Source: Zoroaster sp. YZ-2022 (Eukaryota; Echinodermata; Asteroidea; Forcipulatida; Zoroasteridae). Taken from it: a stretch of 64,000 bases of DNA. The notes beneath the pieces were generated by a model. It ran no database searches. It was not told the DNA's origin and saw only the letters and a list, made by a program, of their open reading frames with translations. The stretch spans positions 39,174,761 to 39,238,760 of the forward strand of contig CM055819.1 in assembly GCA_029582265.1 (NCBI GenBank), read 5' to 3'. Below are positions 54,498-63,765 of the stretch, piece after piece; the stretch's first letter is position 1, and the number at the start of each line of letters is the position of its first letter. The position numbers were made by a program, and so were the translations under genes.

Positions 54498-55241
54498 ATG
54501 GAGGCCGCATTTTACGTGACGCTCCCAAGCAATAGCTCGATGAATGTTCATCCCAACAACACTTTGGCTCACTTCTTTGTAAATTTGCCCTCCCCTCTCA
54601 CGTTAACGGGAGAATGGGAAGTTGCCATGGCCGAGTTCGTCTATCCACACCGTTGGCTCAATGTATTCCAAGATGACAATTTAATGTTATGTACCGGTGG
54701 AACACAGGGTCGGCCACACACGCACACGATCGCAGAGGGTTACTATTCCACACCTAAAGAACTTATATCAGCTTTTAACCCCCCTATCGATCACGACGGA
54801 CAAGTCACCATATCGTACAATAAATACATTCAAAAAATTGTGACGAAAACACTAGGAGGGGCAAGATTGATTTTTCACGGCCGATTAGCGACATTATTTG
54901 GGTTCAATGTCAACGACAGCGTCACGGGTCTCCAAATAGCCCCTCGCACTGTGGACGTTCATCCATTTCACTCCATGTTCGTGTATACTAATATCATCCA
55001 GTACAACACGGTAGGTGATAAGAGGGCACCTTTATTACGGATCGTGAACGCGGAAGGAAAATATGGAGATATCGTTTCAAAAATATACGACAACCCTCAT
55101 TACATTCCTCTGAAACAAAAGGTCATTGACACCATTGAAATAGATATAAGAGACGACACAGGCGAGCCCATTCCATTTATCAACGGTAGGGTCATCGTGA
55201 AACTACACTTCAGACAGCGGCGCTCACCGTGCTTCAACTGA
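54498..55241 (+). CDS. Penton-like minor capsid protein (single jelly-roll)
   Basis: 247 codons, intact. It begins MEAAFYVTLPSNSSMNVHPN, continues with LTGEWEVAMAEFVYPHRW and ends with NGRVIVKLHFRQR. This conserved VTLPSNSS...GEWEV...YP pattern marks the Polinton minor capsid protein, predicted to form pentons at virion vertices. The GEWEVAMAE strand region and IEIDIRDDTGEPI near the end are the most conserved. It starts 50 bp after the integrase frame and is followed within 6 bp by the pVI-like gene, indicating a compact late-gene block. Confidence 0.87.
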   Translation: MEAAFYVTLPSNSSMNVHPNNTLAHFFVNLPSPLTLTGEWEVAMAEFVYPHRWLNVFQDDNLMLCTGGTQGRPHTHTIAEGYYSTPKELISAFNPPIDHDGQVTISYNKYIQKIVTKTLGGARLIFHGRLATLFGFNVNDSVTGLQIAPRTVDVHPFHSMFVYTNIIQYNTVGDKRAPLLRIVNAEGKYGDIVSKIYDNPHYIPLKQKVIDTIEIDIRDDTGEPIPFINGRVIVKLHFRQRRSPCFN

Positions 55242-55246
55242 TCGCT

Positions 55247-55672
55247 ATGACGAAGCTTAAATACATTCCCTATCACTCTAAACACTATGAAGATTACTAC
55301 ACACAGCAAGTGGGTCAAGGGTTGCATGTGTTTGAAGGACCTCGCACGCAGCGCGGTTTTGGACTTGGTGGTATCTTGGGAGGCCTGTTCAGGTCGGCCA
55401 TGCCTCTCTTAAAGGCTGGGTTGAAGACGTTTGGACGGCAGGCTCTTCGCACTGGTGTTGGCATCGCCCAAGATGCACTGGAAGGAAATAATATAAAATC
55501 AGCAGCCAAAGCTAGGCTCCGGAGAGCCGGAAGTCAACTGACAAAACAAGCCCTCCAAAGTATTAACACCCGAGTCACGCGTGGCAGGTCTATAAAACGA
55601 AAAACACAAGGCAGACGGGTCACTTCTATGCCGAGCAAGAGAGCGAAAAGGTCACTTGACATCTTTGATTAG
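55247..55672 (+). CDS. Adenovirus pVI/pX-like Polinton virion protein
   Basis: 141 codons from ATG 55247. The N-terminus YYTQQVGQGLHVFEGPRTQR is followed by GFGLGGILGGLFRSAMPLLK, an amphipathic Gly/Leu helix, and then a very basic C-terminal tail (RGRSIKRKTQGRR, SKRAKRS). This layout is shared by small Polinton/adintovirus proteins compared with adenovirus membrane-lytic pVI or core pX. Intact. The QxGxG and R-A/S-x-P-L-L-K segments are the family signature. Confidence 0.82.
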   Translation: MTKLKYIPYHSKHYEDYYTQQVGQGLHVFEGPRTQRGFGLGGILGGLFRSAMPLLKAGLKTFGRQALRTGVGIAQDALEGNNIKSAAKARLRRAGSQLTKQALQSINTRVTRGRSIKRKTQGRRVTSMPSKRAKRSLDIFD

Positions 55673-55701
55673 TATTATCTGCACAATTCTGTGGCATCAG
55701 C

Positions 55702-57033
55702 ATGTCTCTTCTGCACGATCATTCCTGCGAGTGCACCAAGTCCGAACTGGATTTATTTTCACTCCCTCCCACCCAGACTATTATCGAGAAGGGTCGATGG
55801 ACTGAATTCCATCCCATTGCTAACATTTCTGATGGAGGGCCTATTGAATTGTTCATACCTGGATCTGGGGAAGACTACGTTGATCTTTCCCAAACACAAC
55901 TCTATATTAAAGCAAAAGTGGTCAAAGCTGACGGTACGAATCTGACAGACGACTCTTCGGTTGGTCCAGTCAATCTGTTTTTGCAGTCTCTCTTCAGTCA
56001 GATCGACGTGACCTTGAACGATCGCCTTATCTCTGCTTCTACCCCCACTTACCCTTACCGAGCCATGATAGAAAGTCTTCTGAGTTATGGTCACGATGCC
56101 AAGGCTTCCCAACTTTCCTCTTCATTGCTCTACAAAGATACAGCTGGACAAATAGATACCGCTGATCCCCTAGCGGCAGACGACGCTGTCAACAAGGGAC
56201 TCAATCCCCGCTATCAATACATCAAAGGAAGCCGCGTGGTGGATATGATTGGTCCCATACACAGTGACATTTTCTTCCAAGACAGACACATGCTAAACGG
56301 GGTGGATCTTAAACTCAAACTTATACGCAGTAGTGATGCTTTCTGACTGATGGCTTCAGGGGTCAACCCTACCTATAAGGTGATGATTCAAGCCGCGTCC
56401 GTGTTTGTCAGAAAAGTAAAAGTGAGCTCCGCGGTCATGCTGGGTCATGCCAAAGCATTAGAAAAGGGAACTGCAAAGTATCCCATCAAACGTGTCCTTT
56501 GCAAAATGATCTCTGTACCCCAAGGCAACTTGACACTCACTCAGGATCACGCTTTTCTCGGACAACTTCCGACACGCATTGTAATAGGCTGCGTGAGTAA
56601 TGTAGCGTTCAACGGACGCTACTCGAAGAACCCCTTTAACTTTCAGCATCTGAACGCAAACTTTTTGACGGTGTACCTAGATGGAGATCAGATTCCGTAT
56701 ACTCCACTCAAACCGAACTTTTCCGATGCGTCCAATAATTACGTCAGAGCATACAACATCCTCTTCTCGGGAACAGATAACATGTACCAGAATGAAGGCA
56801 ACGACATCAGTCGTGAGGATTTCTCCAAGGGCTATGCACTGTACGCTTTTGATCTCACCCCTGACCTGTCTTCTGGCGGACACTTTAACCTCGTCAAACA
56901 CGGAAACCTATGGTTGGAAATGCACTTTGCCTCTCCGCTACAGGAAACTGCCAACGTGATCATCTACGCGGAATTTAACAACATTTTGGAAATAGATCAG
57001 GCTCGAAACATCATATTCGACTACAGCAGTTGA
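55702..57033 (+). pseudogene. Hexon-like major capsid protein (double jelly-roll), one in-frame stop
   Basis: 443 codons in one frame interrupted by a single TGA at 56344-56346 (codon 215). It is the Polinton major capsid protein of the adenovirus hexon-type double jelly-roll lineage, annotated in many animals as an F54H12.2-like protein. Conserved segments: GPIELFIPGSGEDYVDLSQT, NLFLQSLFSQIDVTLND, NPRYQYIKGS (first barrel), then AFLGQLPTRIVIGCV, NPFNFQHLNANFL and VIIYAEFNNILEID. Both halves are otherwise undamaged, so this is a single recent-looking nonsense change. It lies between the pVI-like and protease genes. Confidence 0.9.
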
Positions 57034-57049
57034 AGGGCACGCACAGACC

Positions 57050-57571
57050 ATGGACAGCTCGGAAATTAGCACTATTTTAAATAGAGACCGTTACACAAAA
57101 CATTTTTTCAGAGGGGTGTTCGCCCGCGATAAACTTCCCAAGCAAGTTATCTCTCGTCCGAGTGCCTTTGTGCTGAACACAGACCCTATTACGAAACCAG
57201 GACAACATTGGGTAGGAATATACTTCACGAGAGATGGTGTTGGAGAGTATTTTGATTCCTACGGATTACCACCGCAGTTACCCGAGTTCAAAAAGTTTCT
57301 GAAGAACAACGCGGAAAAAACTCAATATAATCATCAACGCCTACAGGGACCCTTGTCTGCTGTCTGCGGTCAATATTCCATCTATTTCTTGCTACATCGA
57401 TGTCGGGGAATCACCATGAGCAAGATTGTGGGACTTTTTTCCACTTCCGATATCAACAAGAACGACGTCAACGTGAACGATTTTATCAGAATACACTTTC
57501 CCCGTATTAAAACGAATGTATTCGATGATCAATTATTTTTTCAACAAGTTTCAAGGGCCTTGTTAGAATAA
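57050..57571 (+). CDS. Adenain-like cysteine protease (maturation protease)
   Basis: 173 codons, intact, 16 bp after the capsid gene. Ulp1/C5-type protease with the catalytic order His53 (GQHWVGIYF), Asp69 (EYFDSYG), Gln99 (LQGP) and Cys106 (SAVCGQYSIYFLL). In adenoviruses and Polintons this protease cleaves virion precursors during maturation; here the likely substrates are the neighbouring pVI-like and capsid proteins. The full catalytic set and size match the family, so this gene is probably still functional if expressed. Confidence 0.93.
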   Translation: MDSSEISTILNRDRYTKHFFRGVFARDKLPKQVISRPSAFVLNTDPITKPGQHWVGIYFTRDGVGEYFDSYGLPPQLPEFKKFLKNNAEKTQYNHQRLQGPLSAVCGQYSIYFLLHRCRGITMSKIVGLFSTSDINKNDVNVNDFIRIHFPRIKTNVFDDQLFFQQVSRALLE

Positions 57572-57834
57572 CCTATACCTTAACGGACTGATGAATTAAT
57601 TATTTAAACCAATGTTGTATTTCATGAGTTCAATTCAAGCCAGACGTATCTCAACAACTTGCCCGAAATCATCAATATGCTGCGCTTGCGCACTACTCCC
57701 TCCACCACACAAACTGCACACCCCACCTTATTTTGTGTGCAGTTTGTGTGGAGGAAGTAGTGCGCAGTTGTGTGCAGTATCATCAATAGGCTACGCTTGC
57801 GTGAGTTCAAGCAAATTTCCCAGTGTTCGGTCTA

Positions 57835-58218
57835 GCCAAAATGTTCTAAAGGCCTCGAATTTGTTAGAATTTAAAATAACAATAATAATAATTAATGTTT
57901 TCAGTTTATCAAATGTTTTCCAATTTAAAACCAATATAAAAACCATCTGTAAATATATTGATGTCAAAGATTGCTGTTGGTGTTAAAATTAAGTTTAACA
58001 AATGCCAAAATGTTCTAAAGGCCTCGAATTTGTTAGAATTTAAAATAACAATAATAATAATTAATGTTTTCAGTTTATCAAATGTTTTCCAATTTAAAAC
58101 CAATATAAAAACCATCTGTAAATATATTGATGTCAAAGATTGCTGTTGGTGTTAAAATTAAATTTAACAAATGCCAAAATGTTCTAAAGGCTCCGAATTT
58201 GTTAGAATTTAAAATAAC

Positions 58219-58253
<35 letters not shown>

Positions 58254-58408
58254 ATGTTTTCAGTTTATCAAATGTTTTCCAATTTAAAACCAATATAAAA
58301 ACCATCTGTTAATATATTGATGTCAAAGATTGCTGTTGGTGTTAAAATTAAATTTAACAAATGCCAACATGTTCTAAAGGCCCCGAATTTGTTAGAATTT
58401 AAAATAAC

Positions 58409-58440
<32 letters not shown>

Positions 58441-58598
58441 ATGTTTTCAGTTTATCAAATGTTTTCCAATTTAAAACCAATATAAAAACCATCTGTTAAT
58501 ATATTGATGTCAAAGATTGCTGTTGGTGTTAAAATTAAATTTAACAAATGCCAACATGTTCTAAAGGCCCCGAATTTGTTAGAATTTAAAATAACAAT

Positions 58599-58637
<39 letters not shown>

Positions 58638-58880
58638 TATAATACTTAATGTTTTCAGTTTATCAAATGTTTTCCAATTTAAAACCAATATAAAAACCAT
58701 CTGTAAATATATTGATGTCAAAGATTGCTGTTTGTGTTAAAATTAAATTTAACAAATCATACTTGAATAGCTTCATGTACAGTCGTTCTTTTGTCTGTCT
58801 TCGTACGTTGTTGTCCCTCCCCTTTCTACTTCCCTTAAGGAATATAAAATAATAAAACATAAACAAATTAAAAAAACATT
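57835..58880. repeat. ~155-190 bp tandem repeat, 5 units, inner right inverted repeat
   Basis: Units begin AAAATGTTCTAAAGGCC, contain CGAATTTGTTAGAATTTAAA, an (AAT)n tract of variable length, TTTTCAGTTTATCAAATG and GATGTCAAAGATTGCTGTTG. Starts are near 57838, 58007, 58164, 58357 and 58554. The last unit plus 58745-58860 is the reverse complement of 51064-51330 on the left, where only one unit is present. The right repeat has therefore been amplified five-fold. Confidence 0.9.
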
Positions 58881-58886
58881 ACAAAA

Positions 58887-59385
58887 TGGTTGCTCCATAA
58901 ACAATGCGCAAACATTCAACCAATTAACGAATGCTGCGCTTGCGCACTACTTCCTCCACCACACAAACTGCACACCTCCACCCGAAATCATCAATATGCA
59001 TGCTGCGCTTGCGCACAACGTATTTTGTGTGCAGTTTGTGTGGAGGGAGTAGTGTGCAGTATTTTGTGTGGAGGGAGTAAGTATTTTGTATGCAGTTTGT
59101 GTGGAGGGAGTAGTGTGCAGTATTTTGTGTGGAGGGAGTAAGTATTTTGTGTGCAGTTTGTGTGGAGGGAGTAAGTATTTTGTGTGCAGTTTGTGTGGAG
59201 GGAGTAAGTATTTTATTGTGGTTGAAAATTTTGTGTGCAGTATTTTGTGTGGAGTTGGCCGAAATGACGTCATAAAAAAAGTTTAAACAATAAAAATACT
59301 GTAAGTATTTTGTGTGCAGTTTGTGAGGGAGAAAGTGCGCAGTTGTGTGCAGTATTTTGTGTACAGTTGTGTGGAGGTGTGCAGT
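58887..59385. repeat. Polinton right terminal inverted repeat
   Basis: It contains the reverse complement of the left repeat, first 58887-58926 and later 59230-59385 (GTTGGCCGAAATGACGTCAT). The interior is expanded with GTGTGCAGTTTGTGTGGAGG words at 59030-59215. Confidence 0.85.
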
Positions 59386-60620
59386 TTGTGTGGTGGAGGG
59401 AGTAGTGCGCAAGCGCAGCATGCATATTGATGATGATTTCGGGTAAGTTGAGATGAATTTAAAGGTGGAGGTGTGCAGTTTGTGTGGTGGAGGGAGTAGT
59501 GCGCAAGCGCAGCATGCTGGAGGTGTGTAGTTTGTGTGGTGGAGGGAGAAAGTGCAAGCGCAGCATGCATATTGATGATTTCGGGCAAGTTGAGACATAA
59601 TGACACACAAATATAAACACAAAAGAACACATTCAACTCTTTTTATTATTTTTTTATTCACTTTTTTTTAAATTCACGTAACAATGAATGGATTACCGAT
59701 ACAAATCACTATATAAAAGAAAGCTCAAAAATTATTATAACTCAAAGTATTAATAATTACCAAGAAAAATGCACATTAAACAAGAATCCCATCCCTCCTC
59801 AATCCCTCCTCCTCCTCCACCACAAAGAGGACTGATTTGCGGCAGACATGATTGAAATTTTGTTATGACGTCAATGCTCCTCCTCAAAATACTGGTTGAG
59901 ACACGTCTGGGCGCGCGCGTGAGACACGTCTGGGCGCGCGCGCGTGAGACACGTCTGGGCGCGCGCGCGTGAGACACGTCTGGGCGCGCGCGCGTGAGAC
60001 ACGTCTGGGCGCGCGCGTGGAGGTGTGCTCCTCCTCCTCAATGTTGGTCGTAATGCGGAACACTCTCACTGCACTGCTCCTCCTCATTGCTCCTCCTCCT
60101 CAAAATACTGGTTGAGACACGTCTGGGCGCGCGCGTGGAGGTGTGCTCCTCCGAGGGAGTAGTGCGCAAGCGCAGCATGCATATTGATTATTTCGGGCGG
60201 AGGTGTGTAGTTTGTGTGGTGGAGGGAGTAGTGCGCAAGCGCAGCATGCATATTGATGATGATTTCGGGTAAGTTGAGATGAATTTAAAGGTGGAGGTGT
60301 GCAGTTTGTGTGGTGGAGGGAGTAGTGCGCAAGCGCAGCATGCTGGAGGTGTGTAGTTTGTGTGGTGGAGGGAGTAGTGCGCAAGCGCAGCATGCATATT
60401 GATGATTTCGGGCAAGTTGAGACATAATGACACAAAAATATAAACACAAAAGAACACATTCAACTCTTTTTATTATTTTTGTATTCACTTTTTTTTTAAT
60501 TCACGTAACAATGAATGGATTACCGATACAAATCACTATATAAAAGAAAACTCAAAAATTATTATAACTCTATAGTATTAATAATTACCAAGAAAAATGC
60601 ACATTAAACAAGAATCCCTA
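59386..60620. repeat. Duplicated flank (~400 bp, 830 bp apart) and CpG-rich array
   Basis: 59388-59790 and 60213-60618 are near-identical direct copies (GTGCGCAAGCGCAGCATGCA ... ATGCACATTAAACAAGAATC). Between them lies an array of five GAGACACGTCTGGGCGCGCG units (59897-60020) with one more at 60113-60140. CTCCTCCTCAATGTTGGTCG is also shared with 47.6 and 48.8 kb. No gene. Confidence 0.85.
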
Positions 60621-61060
60621 TATAAAAACAATGTAAATCAAATATCTATTGGACTTAGCTTGTCAATTTTGTACACGTTATATGGTGATTTTGGGGAGAG
60701 GAAATGATGAGGGATGTATAGGACTAGGGTAATCAATAGATAGTCAAGTGAATTAAAAGAAAGTCAACTCACACTGAATTTTACAGGGATTAAGAGTCTA
60801 CATTCCTTGCAATAAATGTAACACGATAGATTTACACATCTCACTCGTTCATACCGAGCACATGGGACGAAGTGTTTTGGATTATATTTCCGCTTCAATG
60901 AACTGCTCAGGAACTTGGAATTTCGTTGCGTGTACTGTCAACGAAACCGTAAATGAAGTCGGATATTAGGGCTCATAATACAGTTGTCTAACTTACATGA
61001 AACAACGGCCCGCTTTAGAATGTCAGGCCTGTAGTTCACAATACACTGTCTATTTAAAGA
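60621..61060. other. Unique interval, no gene supported
   Basis: A ~58-codon frame at about 60790-60970, after an acceptor-like TTTTACAG, contains PCNKCNTIDLHISLVHTEH, which has a Cys/His spacing vaguely like a finger. It ends at TAG and has no identified partner exon, so it is noted only. Confidence 0.3.
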
Positions 61061-61297
61061 TGAATAGAAAGTCACCCAGAAGTTTTGAACCCATGCAGAG
61101 GCACTCATTTTCTTCGAAATTAAGTTGTCACTGCCCTTGATGTAACGTAATAGTGTAAAATAACCATAAAGGATTACTGTAAGACTAACAGAGGTGGTTA
61201 TTTTATAGATTTTTGTATTCCTACCAAAAACACTATTATAGATGTTTTTTAAATTTTTTATTACAGTAGTCTTTCTGAAACATCTGGTCTTTCATTA

Positions 61298-61993
61298 TCA
61301 CTCTTCCTCGTTCTCTTCATCCTCGTTCTCTTCATCCTCGTTCTCTTCATCCTCATTTAGTTGAAGTAGTAGTCCGTCAAATTTGGTATGGTGTTTAGGC
61401 ATTACTCTGTTCAGAGCTTTGTTTACTTCCATGCCTTTATTTACTTTTTCTTCGAGATCTTCCGCAATATCCTGATGAGTCCCATTATCTTTCAGATGTA
61501 GGTAACTTGACAAAAAATCCTTGTATTTGTTGAAAAAGATTCGCTTGACTGCCCAAAGGGTTTTCCTATTGGCTTTTTCCTTGGCTTGATCTTCACTCAT
61601 ACCCCCGTTGACGTACTTTTTATATTTTTCACACCACATCTCTTCAGTAGCCACTTTAGCCTCTTCCAACCAGTCTCGAAAAGTGGCATTGTCTTCCAGT
61701 TCAGAACTAGACTCATCCTCTTCCGATGATTCGTCATGTTCCACCTCCGTATCGGATTCTGAATCATCTTCCTCGAAATTTTCGTCTTCATCCTACGTAG
61801 ATTCAGTTTCACAAGTTTCTATTTCCGAATCTTCAAATCTACGCTTTTTAACATCGGGTTCAGAATTATCGATGTCAGAATTGTCAGATTGGACAGCTTT
61901 AATTTCAGAATCATCGTCAACTTCATCTATTTTAGATTTCTCTTCATTATGTACATGTTCTGCATGCGGTTTGACAGCAGAAATAACATTCAT
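61298..61993 (-). pseudogene. Left copy of the C2H2 gene: finger deleted, premature stop
   Basis: Same gene as 63031-63765, read from ATG at 61993. Two lesions: an in-frame 54 bp deletion removes the whole zinc-finger core (residues 12-29 of the intact copy) between two CATGC repeats, and a TAG occurs at about 61796-61798 where the right copy has CAG. Downstream the frame is open again from an internal Met to 61298, with one extra DEENE unit at the C-terminus (three versus two). The promoter region is preserved. Confidence 0.9.
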
Positions 61994-62047
61994 GTTGAAT
62001 CTCTGATGCTTAATCTCCGATTGACAAGAAACGGAAGAAATAGTTTA

Positions 62048-62066
62048 TATATAGGCCTATAACTAC
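62048..62066 (-). promoter_or_regulatory. TATA box of the left gene copy
   Basis: GTTTATATATAGGCC on the plus strand reads as CTATATATAAAC upstream of ATG 61993 on the minus strand, about 60 bp away; the mirror image of the right promoter. Confidence 0.55.
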
Positions 62067-62069
62067 TCA

Positions 62070-62960
62070 TTTCGCTGGTCATTTGCAAGCAAAATGAGCA
62101 AATGAGCAGCGAAATGAGCAAATGAGCAAATAAGCAAATGAGCAGCGAAATGAGCAAATGAGCAGCGAAATGAGCAAATGAGCAAATGAGCAGCGAAATG
62201 AGCAAATGAGCAGCGAAATGAGCAAATGAGCAGCGAAATGAGCAAATGAGTAGCGAAATGAGCAAATGAGTAAATGAGCAGCGAAATGAGCAAATGAGCA
62301 GCAAAATGAGCAAATGAGCAGCGAAATGAGCAAATGAGCAGCGAAATGAGCAGCGAAATGAGCAAATGACCAGCGAAATGAGCAAATGAGCAGCAAAATG
62401 AGCAAATGAGTAAATGAGCAGCGAAATGAGCAAATGAGCAGCGAAATGAGCAGCGAAATGAGCAAATGAGCAGCAAAATGAGCTAATGAGCAGCGAAATG
62501 AGCAAATGAGCAGCGAAATGAGTAGCGAAATGAGCAAATGAGCAGCAAAATGAGCAAATGAGCAGCGAAATGAGCAAATGAGCAGCAAAATGAGCAAATG
62601 AGCAGCGAAATGAGCAAATGAGCAGCAAAATGAGCAAATGAGCAGCGAAATGAGCAAATGAGCAGCGAAATGAGCAGCGAAATGAGCAAATGACCAGCGA
62701 AATGAGCAAATGAGCAGCAAAATGAGCAAATGAGTAAATGAGCAGCGAAATGAGCAAATGAGCAGCGAAATGAGCAGCGAAATGAGCAAATGAGCAGCAA
62801 AATGAGCTAATGAGCAGCGAAATGAGCAAATGAGCAGCGAAATGAGTAGCGAAATGAGCAAATGAGCAGCAAAATGAGCAAATGAGCAGCGAAATGAGCA
62901 AATGAGCAGCAAAATGAGCAAATGAGCAGCAAAATGAGCAAATGAGCAGCGAAATGAGTA
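62070..62960. repeat. Minisatellite of GAGCAAAT/GAGCAGCGAAAT words at the palindrome centre
   Basis: About 890 bp made of two alternating words, ATGAGCAA and ATGAGCAGCGAA (with CAGCAAAA, TAGC and ACCAG variants). A higher-order repeat of about 325 bp is visible: 62340-62535 recurs at 62664-62860. It keeps long false frames open on the minus strand (repeats of SLLICSF). It separates the two divergent promoters. Confidence 0.93.
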
Positions 62961-62965
62961 GTTAT

Positions 62966-62984
62966 AGGCCTATATATAAACTAT
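62966..62984 (+). promoter_or_regulatory. TATA box of the right gene copy
   Basis: CCTATATATAAACTA at about 62970-62984, about 50 bp before ATG 63031, symmetrical to the left copy. This gives a head-to-head promoter pair around the minisatellite. Confidence 0.6.
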
Positions 62985-63030
62985 TTCTTCCGTTTCTTGT
63001 CAATCGGAGATTAAGCATCAGAGATTCAAC

Positions 63031-63765
63031 ATGAATGTTATTTCTGCTGTCAAACCCCATGCTTGTCACCAGTGCGGCAAAAGCTTTGGACGGAGATATA
63101 ACCTACGGAGGCATGCAGAACATGTACATAATGAAGAGAAAACTAAAATGGATGAAGTTGACGATGATTCTGAAATTAAAGCTATCCAATCTGACAATTC
63201 TGACATCGATAATTCTGAACCCAATGTTAAAAAGCGTAGATTTGAAGATTCGGAAATAGAAACTTGTGAAACTGAATCTACGCAGGATGAAGACGAAGAT
63301 TTCGAGGAAGATGATTCAGAATCCGATACGGAGGTGGAATATGACGAATCATCGGAAGCGGATGAGTCTAGTTCTGAACTGGAAGACAATGCCACTTTTC
63401 GAGACTGGTTGGAAGAGGCTAAAGTGGCTACTGAAGAGATGTGGTGTGAAAAATATAAAAAGTACGTCAACGGGGGTATGAGTGAAGATCAAGCCAAGGA
63501 AAAAGCCAATAGGAAAACCCTTTGGGCAGTCAAGCGAATCTTTTTCAACAAATACAAGGATTTTTTGTCAAGTTACCTACATCTGAAAGATAATGGGACT
63601 CATCAGGATATTGCGGAAGATCTCGAAGAAAAAGTAAATAAAGGCATGGAAGTAAACAAAGCTCTGAACAGAGTAATGCCTAAACACCATACCAAATTTG
63701 ACGGACTACTACTTCAACTAAATGAGGATGAAGAGAACGAGGATGAAGAGAACGAGGAAGAGTGA
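63031..63765 (+). CDS. C2H2 zinc-finger protein with acidic linker, intact right copy
   Basis: 244 codons. A single C2H2 finger at residues 12-33 (CHQCGKSFGRRYNLRRH-AEHVH) follows MNVISAVKPHA. Then comes a long Asp/Glu/Ser-rich region with a basic KKRRF patch that may be a nuclear signal. A conserved-looking ~110-residue helical domain follows: FRDWLEEAKVATEEMWCEKY, KKYVNGGMSEDQAKEKANRK, NKYKDFLSSYLHLKDN, ALNRVMPKHHTKFDGLL. The tail is DEEN repeats. The domain resembles uncharacterised C2H2 proteins seen near Polinton-like elements in marine invertebrates, but I cannot confirm membership. Likely a nuclear DNA-binding protein. Confidence 0.8.
   Translation: MNVISAVKPHACHQCGKSFGRRYNLRRHAEHVHNEEKTKMDEVDDDSEIKAIQSDNSDIDNSEPNVKKRRFEDSEIETCETESTQDEDEDFEEDDSESDTEVEYDESSEADESSSELEDNATFRDWLEEAKVATEEMWCEKYKKYVNGGMSEDQAKEKANRKTLWAVKRIFFNKYKDFLSSYLHLKDNGTHQDIAEDLEEKVNKGMEVNKALNRVMPKHHTKFDGLLLQLNEDEENEDEENEEE

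Larger units (their letters stand above)
48540..59385. mobile_element. Polinton/Maverick (adintovirus-like) endogenous element without PolB
   Basis: Terminal inverted repeats (48540-49192 with 58887-59385) flank a ~9.7 kb interior that codes on the plus strand only. In order it encodes a WW-PC4 protein, an unknown acidic protein, a packaging ATPase, two small conserved proteins, a chromodomain integrase, a penton-like protein, a pVI-like protein, a hexon-like capsid protein and an adenain-type protease. This is the Polinton morphogenesis and integration gene set. No protein-primed family B DNA polymerase is encoded, and there is no room for one (largest gap 50620-51717). Several genes are broken, so it is an inactivated copy. 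The outer boundary and 5-6 bp target duplication could not be fixed because the flanks are repeats. Confidence 0.9.

Noticed and set aside
60790..60970. Possible zinc-finger or PolB N-terminal exon (PCNKCN...HTEH)
   Set aside because: Too short, ends at a stop, no recognisable family motif and no partner exon in the window.
61990..62921. Minus-strand frames of 100-300 codons with repeated SLLICSF/AHFAAH text
   Set aside because: They follow from the short-word minisatellite, which lacks stops in these frames; composition is unlike any protein family and several frames are open at once.
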